A stretch of DNA of 11,553 bases from JAXHNE01 sp038316995. GTDB taxonomy: Bacteria > Patescibacteriota > Saccharimonadia > Saccharimonadales > JAXHNE01. A program made the translations under genes and the position numbers. The stretch spans positions 1-11,553 of the forward strand of contig JBBQAZ010000025.1 of the NCBI GenBank assembly GCA_038316995.1. Direction: 5' to 3'. Position 1 is the stretch's first letter. Every line of letters starts with the position of its first letter. Below are positions 1-7,004 of this stretch, piece by piece. The notes under the pieces are model-generated. The model was not told the DNA's origin. It saw nothing but the letters and a program-made list of their open reading frames with translations, and did not search any database.

Positions 1-825
1 ATCAGTCTCATTGCGGCCGGTGAAACCTCAGGAACTCTGGACGATTCGCTAGAACGGCTTTCAATTCAGCAGGAAAAAGATGCAGAGATTGTTAGTAAAG
101 TGCGCGGGGCTATGGTGTATCCGATAATCGTTCTGGTTGTAATGGGCGCTGTAGTTAGCTTTATGCTTATTAAGGTACTACCTCAAGTAGAGGTGTTATA
201 TGATGGGCTTCCAAATGCAAAGCTTCCATTTATAACTGTTGCTCTACTGGCAATTTCTAATTTTTTAACAAACTTTTGGTGGGTGTTCTTGATTTTAATG
301 GTGTTATTTGGATTCTTTGGCTTCAAATGGCTAAGAACTATTGGTGGACGCCGTCTTGCAGACAAAGCAAAGATGACCATGTGGCCAGTCGGACCTCTGT
401 TTATGAAGCTTTACATGGCGCGCTTTGCGCGCACGGCAACTACATTGGTTGCTAGCGGTGTGCCGCTTATACAAGTGCTAGAAATTACAGCAAATGCCAT
501 AAACAATATTCATTTAGAAGATTCAATACATCGGGCTATAAACCAAGTAAAAGGTGGAAAATCACTGGCAGATTCAATCCAAAATGATAAGAATTTTCTA
601 GATTTAGTTCCAAATATGCTAAGGATAGGGGAACAATCTGGTTCGGTTGAACAAATGCTAGAAAAAACCGCAGATTACTTTGAAAAAGAAGTTGATCAAC
701 AGATAAAGACGATATCTACAATCATTGAACCAGTACTTATGGTGGTGCTTGGTGTTTTTGCATTTATAATTGTGGCTGCTATTTTGCTACCAGTGTATGG
801 TTTAGCGGGTCAAAGTTTTGTTTAA
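1..825 (+). CDS. pilC: Type IV pilus inner-membrane platform protein PilC (5' end missing)
   Basis: The reading frame is open from base 1, so the gene begins upstream and only the last 274 residues are visible. GspF/PilC proteins are polytopic platform proteins that couple the cytoplasmic assembly ATPase to pilin insertion; family members are usually about 400 residues with two repeated T2SSF domains. The visible part starts at the end of the first domain, with the GETSGTL motif at window residues 7-13. Next come a hydrophobic pair (about residues 38-58 and 80-105) and the complete second domain, with ARFARTATTLVASGVPL and the matching GEQSG motif at about 210-214. A final TM segment (about 242-264) lies near the C-terminus. 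The internal ATG at 112 or GTG at 100 is not the start, because homologous sequence continues upstream of both. Pilin and prepilin peptidase genes follow on the same strand. Identification is firm; the exact symbol (pilC or gspF) is convention. Confidence 0.95.
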   Translation: MSLIAAGETSGTLDDSLERLSIQQEKDAEIVSKVRGAMVYPIIVLVVMGAVVSFMLIKVLPQVEVLYDGLPNAKLPFITVALLAISNFLTNFWWVFLILMVLFGFFGFKWLRTIGGRRLADKAKMTMWPVGPLFMKLYMARFARTATTLVASGVPLIQVLEITANAINNIHLEDSIHRAINQVKGGKSLADSIQNDKNFLDLVPNMLRIGEQSGSVEQMLEKTADYFEKEVDQQIKTISTIIEPVLMVVLGVFAFIIVAAILLPVYGLAGQSFV

Positions 826-839
826 TCGAGTAAAAATAC

Positions 840-868
840 TTGCATTTATGCGCCGTAGTACTTAATAT
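840..868 (+). promoter_or_regulatory. Sigma70-type promoter of the major pilin gene
   Basis: A -35 element TTGCAT (840-845) and a -10 element TAATAT (863-868) are separated by exactly 17 bp. The predicted start near 875 gives a leader of about 34 nt containing a strong SD, AAGGGG (894-899), 9 nt before the ATG at 909. It would let the pilin be expressed independently of, and more strongly than, pilC, as expected for a bulk subunit. This is seen by eye, not mapped. Confidence 0.6.
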
Positions 869-908
869 ACATAACATAAGCATTAAATTTTTAAAGGGGC
901 ACCATAAA

Positions 909-1421
909 ATGTTAAAAGATCTAAAAAAGAAAACGGATGGCTTTACAATTATTGAAGTTTTGATAGTCTTAGCAATCGCCGGACTTATTCTTCTTGTTGT
1001 TTTCTTAGCAGTACCGTCACTACAAAGAAACTCACGAAACTCACAGTATCGTGGTGAAGCATCAAAATTACTTGGCGCATACCAAGAAGTTCAAAATAAT
1101 AAAGGTGGCGCAGTATTGGCTGCAAGTCTTTCAACTACCGGTGGTTCAGATGCACAAAAAGTATACCAAGCATCAAATTCTAAGAATATAACAACACTCT
1201 TTATCCAGGCACACACAACAGGTGCTAATATTTCGGCTATAGCCGCAACGGGGACGCCAACAGTAAACGAAGTTAATGTTAGTAAAGCAATAATACGTAC
1301 AGGAGCAAAATGTGCTGGGCCAACAGACGGTAATGCAACAGCAGGATCAACCCGACAGATTGCAATGTACTACGTTGTTGAAACAGCTAATGGTCAAGAA
1401 CTTCAATGTCAGGAAAGTTAA
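909..1421 (+). CDS. Type IV major pilin-like prepilin
   Basis: A 170-residue prepilin that would be cleaved by PilD and polymerised into the pilus fibre. The leader MLKDLKKKTDG is basic and ends in Gly11. It is followed by Phe12 and a class III signal, FTIIEVLIVLAIAGLILLVV, with the conserved Glu at mature position +5 (Glu16). The hydrophobic helix is followed by the polar sequence QRNSRNSQYRGEASKLL. Two Cys near the C-terminus (…KCAGPTD… and …LQCQES) could form the disulfide that closes the pilin D-region. ATG 909 was chosen over the upstream in-frame alternative at 840 because it has AAGGGG at good spacing and gives a normal leader length. The gene has its own promoter and terminator, lies between pilC and pilD and is followed by a double stop TAATAG. 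Its role as major rather than minor pilin is inferred from this context. Confidence 0.88.
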   Translation: MLKDLKKKTDGFTIIEVLIVLAIAGLILLVVFLAVPSLQRNSRNSQYRGEASKLLGAYQEVQNNKGGAVLAASLSTTGGSDAQKVYQASNSKNITTLFIQAHTTGANISAIAATGTPTVNEVNVSKAIIRTGAKCAGPTDGNATAGSTRQIAMYYVVETANGQELQCQES

Positions 1422-1438
1422 TAGCTAATAGTTAATAG
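1418..1438 (+). repeat. Three tandem 7-nt repeats over the pilin stop codon
   Basis: The units TTAATAG, CTAATAG and TTAATAG follow one another directly, starting one base before the stop codon. The first unit supplies a tandem in-frame double stop (TAA TAG). It may be simple slippage-derived sequence or backup stops for a highly expressed gene. Confidence 0.6.
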
Positions 1439-1456
1439 AATCAATCTTTAACTTTA

Positions 1457-1484
1457 AAAAGCGTCCCGTATATGGGACGCTTTT
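1457..1484 (+). terminator. Intrinsic terminator after the pilin gene
   Basis: An 11-bp perfect stem pairs AAAAGCGTCCC (1457-1467) with GGGACGCTTTT (1474-1484), with a 6-nt loop GTATAT. The U-run forms the 3' side of the stem. The flanking A-run makes it potentially bidirectional. It insulates the pilin transcript from pilD, whose putative -10 begins two bases further on. Confidence 0.9.
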
Positions 1485-1485
1485 C

Positions 1486-1494
1486 TGTTATGCT
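1486..1494 (+). promoter_or_regulatory. Extended -10 promoter of pilD, nearly leaderless
   Basis: TGTTATGCT reads as an extended -10 (TG-N-TATGCT) ending 9 nt before the pilD ATG at 1504. No SD-like purine run lies in the gap, so the transcript would have a leader of about 2-3 nt. It starts immediately after the pilin terminator. No convincing -35 is seen. Confidence 0.5.
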
Positions 1495-1503
1495 TAAATA
1501 TAT

Positions 1504-2334
1504 ATGATAACTGTATTTTTATTTGTTATTGGTTTGGCCTTTGGTAGTTTTGTAAACGCGTTGGTTTGGCGTATTCATGAATTAGAGACTACTAAGTCTA
1601 AAAAGAAGCGCAGGGCATTGTCTCCGGTATCTGGAAGATCCATGTGTCCTGAGTGTAAACATGAGTTATCTGCAAAAGATCTGATTCCTGTTTTTAGCTG
1701 GGTGTATTTAAAAGCTAGATGTCGGTATTGTCATAAGAGCATTAGCTGGCAGTATCCATTAGTTGAATTATTGGGGGGTGCATTATTTGCTCTGTCATAT
1801 GTGTTCTGGCCATATATGCTTGCCGGTAATCTACAATGGCTTAGTTTTATAGTTTGGCTTAGTGTAATCACAGTCCTATTAGCACTTTTTGTATATGACC
1901 TTAAGTGGATGGAGCTACCAGATAGTCTTGTTGCTTGGCTCACAGGTCTTGCAGTTAGTTTTGTTTTAATTGAGCGGTTAGCACTTGTCACCACGAACTC
2001 TGAAGTAGTTAGTGCGGGCCTTGGTGGCTTATTATTATTCGGGCTATTTTATGGACTTTTCCAAATATCTGGAGGTAAGTGGATAGGCGGGGGAGACGTA
2101 AAGATCGCCGTTGCCCTTGGCCTACTAGCTGGTTCACCACTAAAAACTCTACTATTACTATTCATAGCATCACTTGCAGGATCATTAATTGGCATACCAC
2201 TGCTTTTAAAAAGCCATGACAGGAAACTAATTAAGCTTCCATTTGGCCCATTACTATTCCTTGGACTCATTATTGTCTTTTTCTTTGGGACCGGAATTAT
2301 ACAGTGGTATGAGACAAATTTACTTTATCTGTAA
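1504..2334 (+). CDS. pilD: Prepilin peptidase / N-methyltransferase (A24 family)
   Basis: A 276-residue polytopic aspartic protease that removes prepilin leaders and, in most members, N-methylates the new N-terminus at the cytoplasmic membrane. N-terminal GSFVNALVWRIHE (14-26) matches the family GSFLNV..R motif. The zinc-binding tetracysteine lies at C48-x2-C51 and C73-x2-C76, so the methyltransferase domain appears intact. The two catalytic aspartates are D132 (YDLKWMELPD) and D198 (GGGDVK). About six to eight hydrophobic segments fill the rest. Its substrates are probably the pilin upstream and the pilins downstream. Translation starts at the ATG right after a -10-like element without an SD. 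No later in-frame ATG would keep the N-terminal motif, so this start is well supported. Confidence 0.97.
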   Translation: MITVFLFVIGLAFGSFVNALVWRIHELETTKSKKKRRALSPVSGRSMCPECKHELSAKDLIPVFSWVYLKARCRYCHKSISWQYPLVELLGGALFALSYVFWPYMLAGNLQWLSFIVWLSVITVLLALFVYDLKWMELPDSLVAWLTGLAVSFVLIERLALVTTNSEVVSAGLGGLLLFGLFYGLFQISGGKWIGGGDVKIAVALGLLAGSPLKTLLLLFIASLAGSLIGIPLLLKSHDRKLIKLPFGPLLFLGLIIVFFFGTGIIQWYETNLLYL

Positions 2335-2359
2335 AATTACTTCCCATCAGTAGTGCTTA

Positions 2360-2368
2360 TGCTATACT
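2360..2368 (+). promoter_or_regulatory. Extended -10 promoter, leaderless start of the minor pilin operon
   Basis: TGCTATACT is a near-consensus extended -10 (TG-C-TATACT). It ends 7 nt before the ATG at 2376, so the predicted transcription start falls at or next to the A of the start codon. No SD is present. It would drive 2376-5291 as a separate operon from pilD. Confidence 0.6.
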
Positions 2369-2375
2369 TTTAAGT

Positions 2376-3173
2376 ATGAAGAGGTTGCCCAGCCTAAGAG
2401 GTGGCTATACTATTGTTGAAACGCTTATTTATCTCGCTGTAACAGGGTCTCTATTTGTAAGCGCAGCCGTCTTAATTTCTGGTCAACAGAATAAAACCGA
2501 ATTTAGCCAAGCAGTCCGTGAAGTCGAGTCTTACATCATTGATATAAGTAACGATATAAGCACTGGCTACTACCCATCGACAAATGTAGGCTGTACATTT
2601 GGTCCTGCTGGTCCTGTTCTAGGTGGTTCAAGAGATCTTGGTACAAACGGGGATTGTCTGTTTTTGGGAAGGTTATTTCATGTAGCTCCTGCTGGAACTA
2701 ACGGTGAGCAAACTTTGAATGTCTACACCGTTTTTGGCAACCGATTGACAGGACCAGCGCCAAATTCATCAGAATCTAAAACCCTTGCAGAATCAAACGC
2801 AACAATACATCAGGATATTCTTGATACTAAGAAGTTTTCAGAAATCTTTTCATTTAAAAAATTAACGTATGGAGGAGCGTTTGTTCAAAGCGGCGCTTTT
2901 GGATTTGTTAGTTCGCTTGGTTCATTTACGGCTACAGGTGATTTAAACTCTGGTAGCACAACTGCAAGTACTGTTGTGGTTGGCTCAACTACCACGGGGA
3001 TGCTAAGCTCTGACATGGAAAATAATTTCACCGCAAATCTTGTTGAAAATCCGGGTAAGATTGAACTTTGCCTGGAGAGTAACGCCACTAACGCACACGC
3101 AATCATAACAGTTGGAGCCCAAGACAGTCCAAGCGGAATTAGATCAATAATCAGTACTGGGGATTGCATATGA
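2376..3173 (+). CDS. Minor prepilin with class III signal
   Basis: A 265-residue prepilin-like protein. The leader MKRLPSLRGG ends at Gly10. The mature N-terminus is YTIVETLIYLAVTGSLFVSAAVLISG, with the expected Glu at +5 (Glu15) and one hydrophobic helix. The large C-terminal part is Ser/Thr/Gly-rich (for example GDLNSGSTTASTVVVGSTTTG) with several Cys, and resembles no domain I can name. It lies 41 bp downstream of pilD behind its own promoter and is the first of four pilin-like genes. Minor pilins typically prime assembly or sit at the tip; a specific role here is inference. The gene ends in an ATGA overlap with the next one, so the products are probably translationally coupled. Start choice: the only ATG just before the leader, with no SD. 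Confidence 0.85.
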   Translation: MKRLPSLRGGYTIVETLIYLAVTGSLFVSAAVLISGQQNKTEFSQAVREVESYIIDISNDISTGYYPSTNVGCTFGPAGPVLGGSRDLGTNGDCLFLGRLFHVAPAGTNGEQTLNVYTVFGNRLTGPAPNSSESKTLAESNATIHQDILDTKKFSEIFSFKKLTYGGAFVQSGAFGFVSSLGSFTATGDLNSGSTTASTVVVGSTTTGMLSSDMENNFTANLVENPGKIELCLESNATNAHAIITVGAQDSPSGIRSIISTGDCI

Positions 3174-3658
3174 TGGGCTTTAAGGCGCTTAAGCAAAATG
3201 GAGACACTATTGTTGAGGTACTGCTGGCTATTGTCGTTGTAAGCGCAACTCTCGGTGCTGCTTTTACTACAATTGATAGAGGTACAGATGGAGCCCGGGC
3301 CTCTCAGGAACGAGCCGAAGCTTTAAAATATGTCGAATCCCAAATTGAATTATTTAAAGCAGGTGCAAGTAGCGGCACGGCAGGGTTATTTGGACGCGGG
3401 AATGCATTTTGCCTGACATCCAGTGGAGGAGTTTTAGAGGTGAAAGAAGCTTTTACTACACCGGCTACAGTCGAAACATTGGATGGACAGAGTCTTGGAG
3501 ATTACACAACAGAATGCAAGAATGGAAGCATACCAGATGGCTACAATGTTTCTATAAGTGAAGCTGCAGATCATGTGTTCACGTTCCGGGCTCGATGGGA
3601 AAACGTTAGCGGTAATAACCGTGATCAGATAGAAATTAAGTATAAGTTGCAACCATGA
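3170..3658 (+). CDS. Minor prepilin, translationally coupled
   Basis: A 162-residue prepilin-like protein. The leader MMGFKALKQNG ends at Gly11. It is followed by DTIVEVLLAIVVVSATLGAAFTTIDRG, with Glu at +5 (Glu16) and one hydrophobic helix. Asp rather than Phe at +1 is unusual but tolerated by PilD-type peptidases. Four Cys are in the C-terminal part. ATG 3170 overlaps the upstream TGA as ATGA, and GGGGA (3159-3163) lies 6 nt upstream, so it is preferred over TTG 3164 or ATG 3173. The 3' end again overlaps the next gene as ATGA. The small size and GspI/PilV-like N-terminus (TIVEVLLAIVV) suggest a pseudopilin-type minor subunit. This is a position and signal argument, not a domain match. Confidence 0.85.
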   Translation: MMGFKALKQNGDTIVEVLLAIVVVSATLGAAFTTIDRGTDGARASQERAEALKYVESQIELFKAGASSGTAGLFGRGNAFCLTSSGGVLEVKEAFTTPATVETLDGQSLGDYTTECKNGSIPDGYNVSISEAADHVFTFRARWENVSGNNRDQIEIKYKLQP

Positions 3659-4233
3659 GTAAAAGTAAGGGATTTACCATTATTGAACTACTGATTGCTA
3701 CCACGGTATTTTCTGTAATTTTACTCATAATGACCTCTGGCCTTATTTATATCGGTAAAGTTTACTACCGAACTGTTGCACAAACAAAGACGCAGGAGGC
3801 TTCACGTTCTGCAATTGATCAGATATCTCAGGCAATACAGTTTAGCGGAGGAAGTGTTATTGTTGGCGTAGATGCTCTATGCGTTGGAGATACAATGTTT
3901 GCTAAATATCCAGATTTGATTGTCGATGGCGGACCAAATAAAGGGCTACTGAGAGGTTCATTTACTGGAGACTGTAACAGAGCCAATTTACAAGCAGGTG
4001 CTGTCCAATTAATTCCTTCTGGAATGTTTTTACGACAATTTAATACGGTTTTTGACCCATTACTTCCTGATGTTTATACAATTGGTATTCAGGTTGTTTC
4101 AGTTCCGGCCGATGAACCAATTGCAGCCGGCGGTACATCGCCATTATTTGATGGCGTGAACTGCAAGTTAGTTGCCGGTTCAGAATTTTGCGCGACATCA
4201 AAACTAGAAACGACAATAAAAAAGCGGTTATAA
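3655..4233 (+). CDS. Minor prepilin, PilW/GspJ-like
   Basis: A 192-residue protein with a very short leader, MSKSKG, then FTIIELLIATTVFSVILLIMTSGLIYIGKVYY. This is a canonical type IV prepilin signal with Glu at +5 (Glu11). The run …YYRTVAQTKTQEASRSAIDQISQAIQFSGG after the helix resembles PilW/GspJ minor pilins. Four Cys lie in the C-terminal domain. The start codon overlaps the upstream stop (ATGA) and there is only a weak SD, so expression probably depends on coupling. With its neighbours it would form a minor-pilin priming or tip complex. The PilW assignment is tentative. Confidence 0.85.
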   Translation: MSKSKGFTIIELLIATTVFSVILLIMTSGLIYIGKVYYRTVAQTKTQEASRSAIDQISQAIQFSGGSVIVGVDALCVGDTMFAKYPDLIVDGGPNKGLLRGSFTGDCNRANLQAGAVQLIPSGMFLRQFNTVFDPLLPDVYTIGIQVVSVPADEPIAAGGTSPLFDGVNCKLVAGSEFCATSKLETTIKKRL

Positions 4234-4244
4234 TAGGAGATATC

Positions 4245-5291
4245 ATGAAGAATTTACGCAGCCTTAAAAATGAAAATTCAGGAATGGTTGCTATTATGGT
4301 TGCTGTCTTCTTGGTGCTTATCGTGAGTCTTATAGTGGTTAACTATTCGCGTTTGGTGCGCCGCGAACAAAGACAGACCTTGGACAGACAGTTAAATACC
4401 CAAGCTTTTTATGTTGCTGAATCTGGCGTAGATAATATCGCTAAATATATAAAAACACATCCAAATTTTTCAAAAACTAGTTGCGATGAAGCCGCAGACG
4501 GAGACTTGGCATTTGAAAGCAATTTAATAATAGAAACTGGGGTGCTTGAAGTTACTTGTTCTCTTGTAAATACTGATCTATATCAGCTGCAATACAATGG
4601 CGTTAATGATTCATCTGAAGTTGTTCCACTTGATACCGGCGCTACGTCAATGAGAGATATTACTATAACTTGGCGTAATGACGGCGTCTTTAACGTGTCT
4701 GGGTGCAGCCCACCTAGTCTTCCTACCACGTTAACTAATTGCTCCCCAGGTGTATTGAAAATTGATATCGTAAATACAACTCCTCCCATAGACTCTACAA
4801 ATGTACTGGTAAACACTTTTACTGCGTATCTATACCCTGACAACGCAGGTGACAATGCTATACCCTGGGCAGATGCGGCAGGTCCAACAAATCAGGGCCA
4901 TATAGAGCCGGTGAACTGCAATGTTGGTTTTTGCGAGACGACCATCACTGTTCCTGAATCAACTAAATATCATATGCGAGTACAGTCTCTTTACAACAGC
5001 TCGGATGTTCTCATAAAAGTAGATGATTTAGCCGGCGCTGGGGGTAGTGCGCTCTTGCTTTATGGAGCGCAAGCTACGATTGATATTACTGCAAAAGCAA
5101 ATGACATCATTCGTAGAATTAAAACAACCGTTTCAACAAGCGGCTATGGCAGCAATGATGATTGTAGCGGTGCCCTATGTGTTTCTACCGACATTTGTAA
5201 GCGTTATAACGTCATTCCATTCGACATTGCAGGCCCTGCGGGAAATGGTAGCGTTACGGCAGACGGTTCTTGTTTCGTTCCCGCCCCTTAG
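4245..5291 (+). CDS. PilX-like pilus assembly protein
   Basis: A 348-residue protein with a short basic N-terminus, MKNLRSLKNENSG. It continues with MVAIMVAVFLVLIVSLIVVNYSRLVRREQRQTLDRQLNTQAFYVAESGVDNIAKYI. The helix followed by a QAFYVAESGV motif at about 53-62 is the hallmark of the PilX N-terminal region in T4P minor pilin operons. A Gly13-Met14 junction could be a PilD site, but the residue at +5 is Met rather than Glu, so processing is uncertain. The C-terminal about 280 residues contain many Cys and look like an extracellular beta-rich domain; no family is recognised. ATG 4245 has TAGGAGA (4234-4240) at ideal spacing. The longer in-frame ATG at 4188 lies inside the previous gene and adds a non-signal-like extension, so it is rejected. 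Confidence 0.82.
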   Translation: MKNLRSLKNENSGMVAIMVAVFLVLIVSLIVVNYSRLVRREQRQTLDRQLNTQAFYVAESGVDNIAKYIKTHPNFSKTSCDEAADGDLAFESNLIIETGVLEVTCSLVNTDLYQLQYNGVNDSSEVVPLDTGATSMRDITITWRNDGVFNVSGCSPPSLPTTLTNCSPGVLKIDIVNTTPPIDSTNVLVNTFTAYLYPDNAGDNAIPWADAAGPTNQGHIEPVNCNVGFCETTITVPESTKYHMRVQSLYNSSDVLIKVDDLAGAGGSALLLYGAQATIDITAKANDIIRRIKTTVSTSGYGSNDDCSGALCVSTDICKRYNVIPFDIAGPAGNGSVTADGSCFVPAP

Positions 5292-5300
5292 AGCAAGACT

Positions 5301-6212
5301 TTACTGAGATTTATGAAACTTTTCGTGGACCTTTTTTAGATGCGGGTCTGTAACGTGTGTATATATCTGGGTAGTTGCAATATTACTGTGCCCAAGCATT
5401 TCCTGGACGCTCCTAAGATCTGCACCGTTCATGAGTAAATCGGTAGCAAATGAATGCCGGAGTGTGTGAGGGCTAACATGTTTGACGATGCCAGCCAGTA
5501 GGGCGTAGCGTTTGACCATGCGCTGAATACTGCGTGGAGTTAACCTATGATAGTTCCCGCTAGTATCTATGGTCTTTCGTCCGGCGTAGCGAATAAATAA
5601 TGGGCTGGTGGTGTCTTGTCGTTTTTCTAGATACTTTTCTATCCAGTGTGCAGCAGAGTCGCTGATAAAAATCGGTCGGTCCTTCTGTCCCTTACCACGG
5701 ACCATGAACTCGCGGCGCTTTAGGTTGATGTGCCCTTTGTCGAGCCCCACTAATTCGGACACACGCATACCAGAGCTGAATAATAATTCCAAAATTGCTC
5801 GGTCTCGAATCCCGGCAATTTTGCTTAAATCTGGCTGAGAAAAAAGCTGCTCAACTTCTTCCGGTGTCAAAAATGTCACTTGTTTGCGTTTTGTTCGCGC
5901 AAGCTCAATTTTATCCGGCTGCATAACTTCTAGATCTCTTTTGGCGCAGTATTTTAAAAAGCTTCGTAGTGCAATTAGGTGGTAGTTTTGGGTGACTTTG
6001 CCTAGTTCATCGCTCGTATTTGTTCCAAGCCGGTTCAGCCAAAGCCGCCATTTTCTGACCAGTTCTTGGTCGATATCCTTAAGTTTAATATCGCCCGCAA
6101 AATCAATAAGTCGTGTTAAATAGTGGTCATAATTTTCTATAGTTTTTTGGGAGCGGTTTTGTTCAATCTCCATGTGCTCCAGATAGTCGGTTTTTAGTTT
6201 AGAGAAAAGCAT
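5301..6212 (-). CDS. XerC/XerD-type tyrosine recombinase
   Basis: A 303-residue site-specific recombinase, close to the usual Xer length of about 300. An N-terminal SAM-like core-binding domain (about 1-110) is followed by the phage-integrase catalytic domain. Catalytic residues are all visible: Arg150 in SGMRVSEL, Lys174 in GKGQKDR, His249 and Arg252 in HTLRHSFATDLL, His275 in GHSNIATT, and nucleophile Tyr284 in QIYTHV. Such enzymes resolve chromosome dimers at dif sites or integrate elements. The clean Xer architecture favours a housekeeping role, but XerC versus XerD cannot be decided here. ATG at 6212 gives the normal N-terminus (MLFSKLKTDYLEHM). An alternative ATG at 6230 adds six residues and an upstream in-frame start would run through the promoter. 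Its stop lies 9 bp from the stop of the PilX-like gene. It is divergent from ndk. Confidence 0.93.
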   Translation of the reverse strand: MLFSKLKTDYLEHMEIEQNRSQKTIENYDHYLTRLIDFAGDIKLKDIDQELVRKWRLWLNRLGTNTSDELGKVTQNYHLIALRSFLKYCAKRDLEVMQPDKIELARTKRKQVTFLTPEEVEQLFSQPDLSKIAGIRDRAILELLFSSGMRVSELVGLDKGHINLKRREFMVRGKGQKDRPIFISDSAAHWIEKYLEKRQDTTSPLFIRYAGRKTIDTSGNYHRLTPRSIQRMVKRYALLAGIVKHVSPHTLRHSFATDLLMNGADLRSVQEMLGHSNIATTQIYTHVTDPHLKKVHEKFHKSQ

Positions 6213-6228
6213 ACTAATATTGTACGAC

Positions 6229-6237
6229 ATTCTAGCA
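6229..6237 (-). promoter_or_regulatory. Extended -10 promoter of the recombinase gene
   Basis: On the - strand TGCTAGAAT reads as TG-C-TAGAAT, predicting a start about 10 nt before the ATG at 6212 with no SD. A second -10-like TACAAT (6224-6219) ends exactly 6 nt before the ATG and would give a leaderless mRNA. Which one is used cannot be told from sequence. Confidence 0.45.
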
Positions 6238-6253
6238 ATAAGCACACTACATC

Positions 6254-6262
6254 TGTTAAAAT
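6254..6262 (+). promoter_or_regulatory. Extended -10 promoter of ndk
   Basis: TGTTAAAAT fits the same extended -10 form (TG-T-TAAAAT). A start near 6269 leaves a leader of about 20 nt that carries AAGGA (6278-6282), 6 nt before the ATG at 6289. It lies back to back with the recombinase promoter, 16 bp apart. Confidence 0.55.
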
Positions 6263-6288
6263 GAAGTATAAGTAAAAAAGGACGATAC

Positions 6289-6813
6289 ATGGAACGAACA
6301 CTTGTTGTTTTTAAACCAGATGCAATACAGCGCGGAATTGTAGGTGAAGTACTTACGCGATTTGAAAAGGTAGGACTTAAAATTATTGGAATGAAAATGT
6401 TAAGCCCAGATGAGTCTCACTATCACCATCATTATGAGACAATTGGAAAAATGATATCGCGCAGGGGAGAAGCTCAATTTAAAGTGCAGTTAGGGGCTAT
6501 GCAAGAAGGTCCTGTTATTGCAATGGTATTAGAGGGCGTTGAGGCAGTTGAACTTGTTCGGAAAATGGTCGGAGCAACGAATACAAAAGATGCACAACCT
6601 GGCAGCATCAGAGGCGATTACGCCCACGCTAGCCTCGATCACGTGAACAAACATAATGTAGCGTTGCCGACGATATTGCATGCATCAGGTGATACAAAAG
6701 AAGCCAAGCTAGAAATTAAACACTGGTTTAGCGACGATGAAATGAATGCGGATTACCAGACTGCGCATGAGTATTTCACTCAACCACACCCAGAACGTCA
6801 AAAACACAAATAA
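6289..6813 (+). CDS. ndk: Nucleoside diphosphate kinase
   Basis: A 174-residue cytosolic enzyme that transfers the gamma phosphate of ATP to nucleoside diphosphates through a phosphohistidine. The N-terminus MERTLVVFKPDAIQRGIVGEVLTRFEKVGLKIIGMKM is canonical, as is VGATNTKDAQPGSIRGDYA (94-112). The active-site His is His131 in LPTILHASGDTKEAKLEIKHWF, aligned with the usual NxxHGSDSxExAxxEIxxWF. Compared with typical 140-150-residue bacterial enzymes it carries about 10 extra residues between RGDYA and the active His (ASLDHVNKHNVALPT) and a C-terminal tail of about 25 residues. SD AAGGA is well placed. CPR genomes that lack de novo nucleotide synthesis often keep such salvage enzymes. Confidence 0.97.
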   Translation: MERTLVVFKPDAIQRGIVGEVLTRFEKVGLKIIGMKMLSPDESHYHHHYETIGKMISRRGEAQFKVQLGAMQEGPVIAMVLEGVEAVELVRKMVGATNTKDAQPGSIRGDYAHASLDHVNKHNVALPTILHASGDTKEAKLEIKHWFSDDEMNADYQTAHEYFTQPHPERQKHK

Positions 6814-6852
6814 TTATCCAACTCCAATAGAGTGGATTAATATAATCAACTT

Positions 6853-6875
6853 TGCTAGAGGCCAGGCCTCTAGCA
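6853..6875. repeat. Perfect 11-bp-arm palindrome
   Basis: The arms TGCTAGAGGCC (6853-6863) and GGCCTCTAGCA (6865-6875) are perfect inverted complements around a single A. There is no T-run on either side, so it is not a standard intrinsic terminator, although it lies 40 nt after ndk. It may be an RNA 3'-end stabilising hairpin, an operator or a DNA-level cruciform. A weaker imperfect hairpin (6816-6837) lies just upstream. Confidence 0.7.
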
Positions 6876-6987
6876 CTAATAGAATTGAGTTGTTGCCACT
6901 GGTTGATTGACGACTAGATGGCGTTTAGAGTGACAGTAGCTCGATACAGAAAATACAGTAGCACTATTCAATTAGCGAAGAAAAGGC

Positions 6988-6993
6988 TAAGAT
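6988..6993 (+). promoter_or_regulatory. Putative -10 of tRNA-Arg
   Basis: GGCTAAGAT contains -10-like TAAGAT ending 11 nt before the mature tRNA 5' end. This resembles the GCTAAAAT elements at 10229 and 11254. No good -35 is visible. Confidence 0.35.
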
Positions 6994-7004
6994 TTAATGT
7001 ATGT

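Noticed and set aside
4188..4244. Upstream start for the PilX-like gene (ATG 4188)
   Set aside because: It lies inside the preceding gene, has no SD and puts 19 polar residues before the normal signal. ATG 4245 has TAGGAGA at the right distance.
6853..6875. Intrinsic terminator of ndk
   Set aside because: The palindrome is strong but is followed by CTAATAGAATTG rather than a T-run on + and has no T-run on - either.
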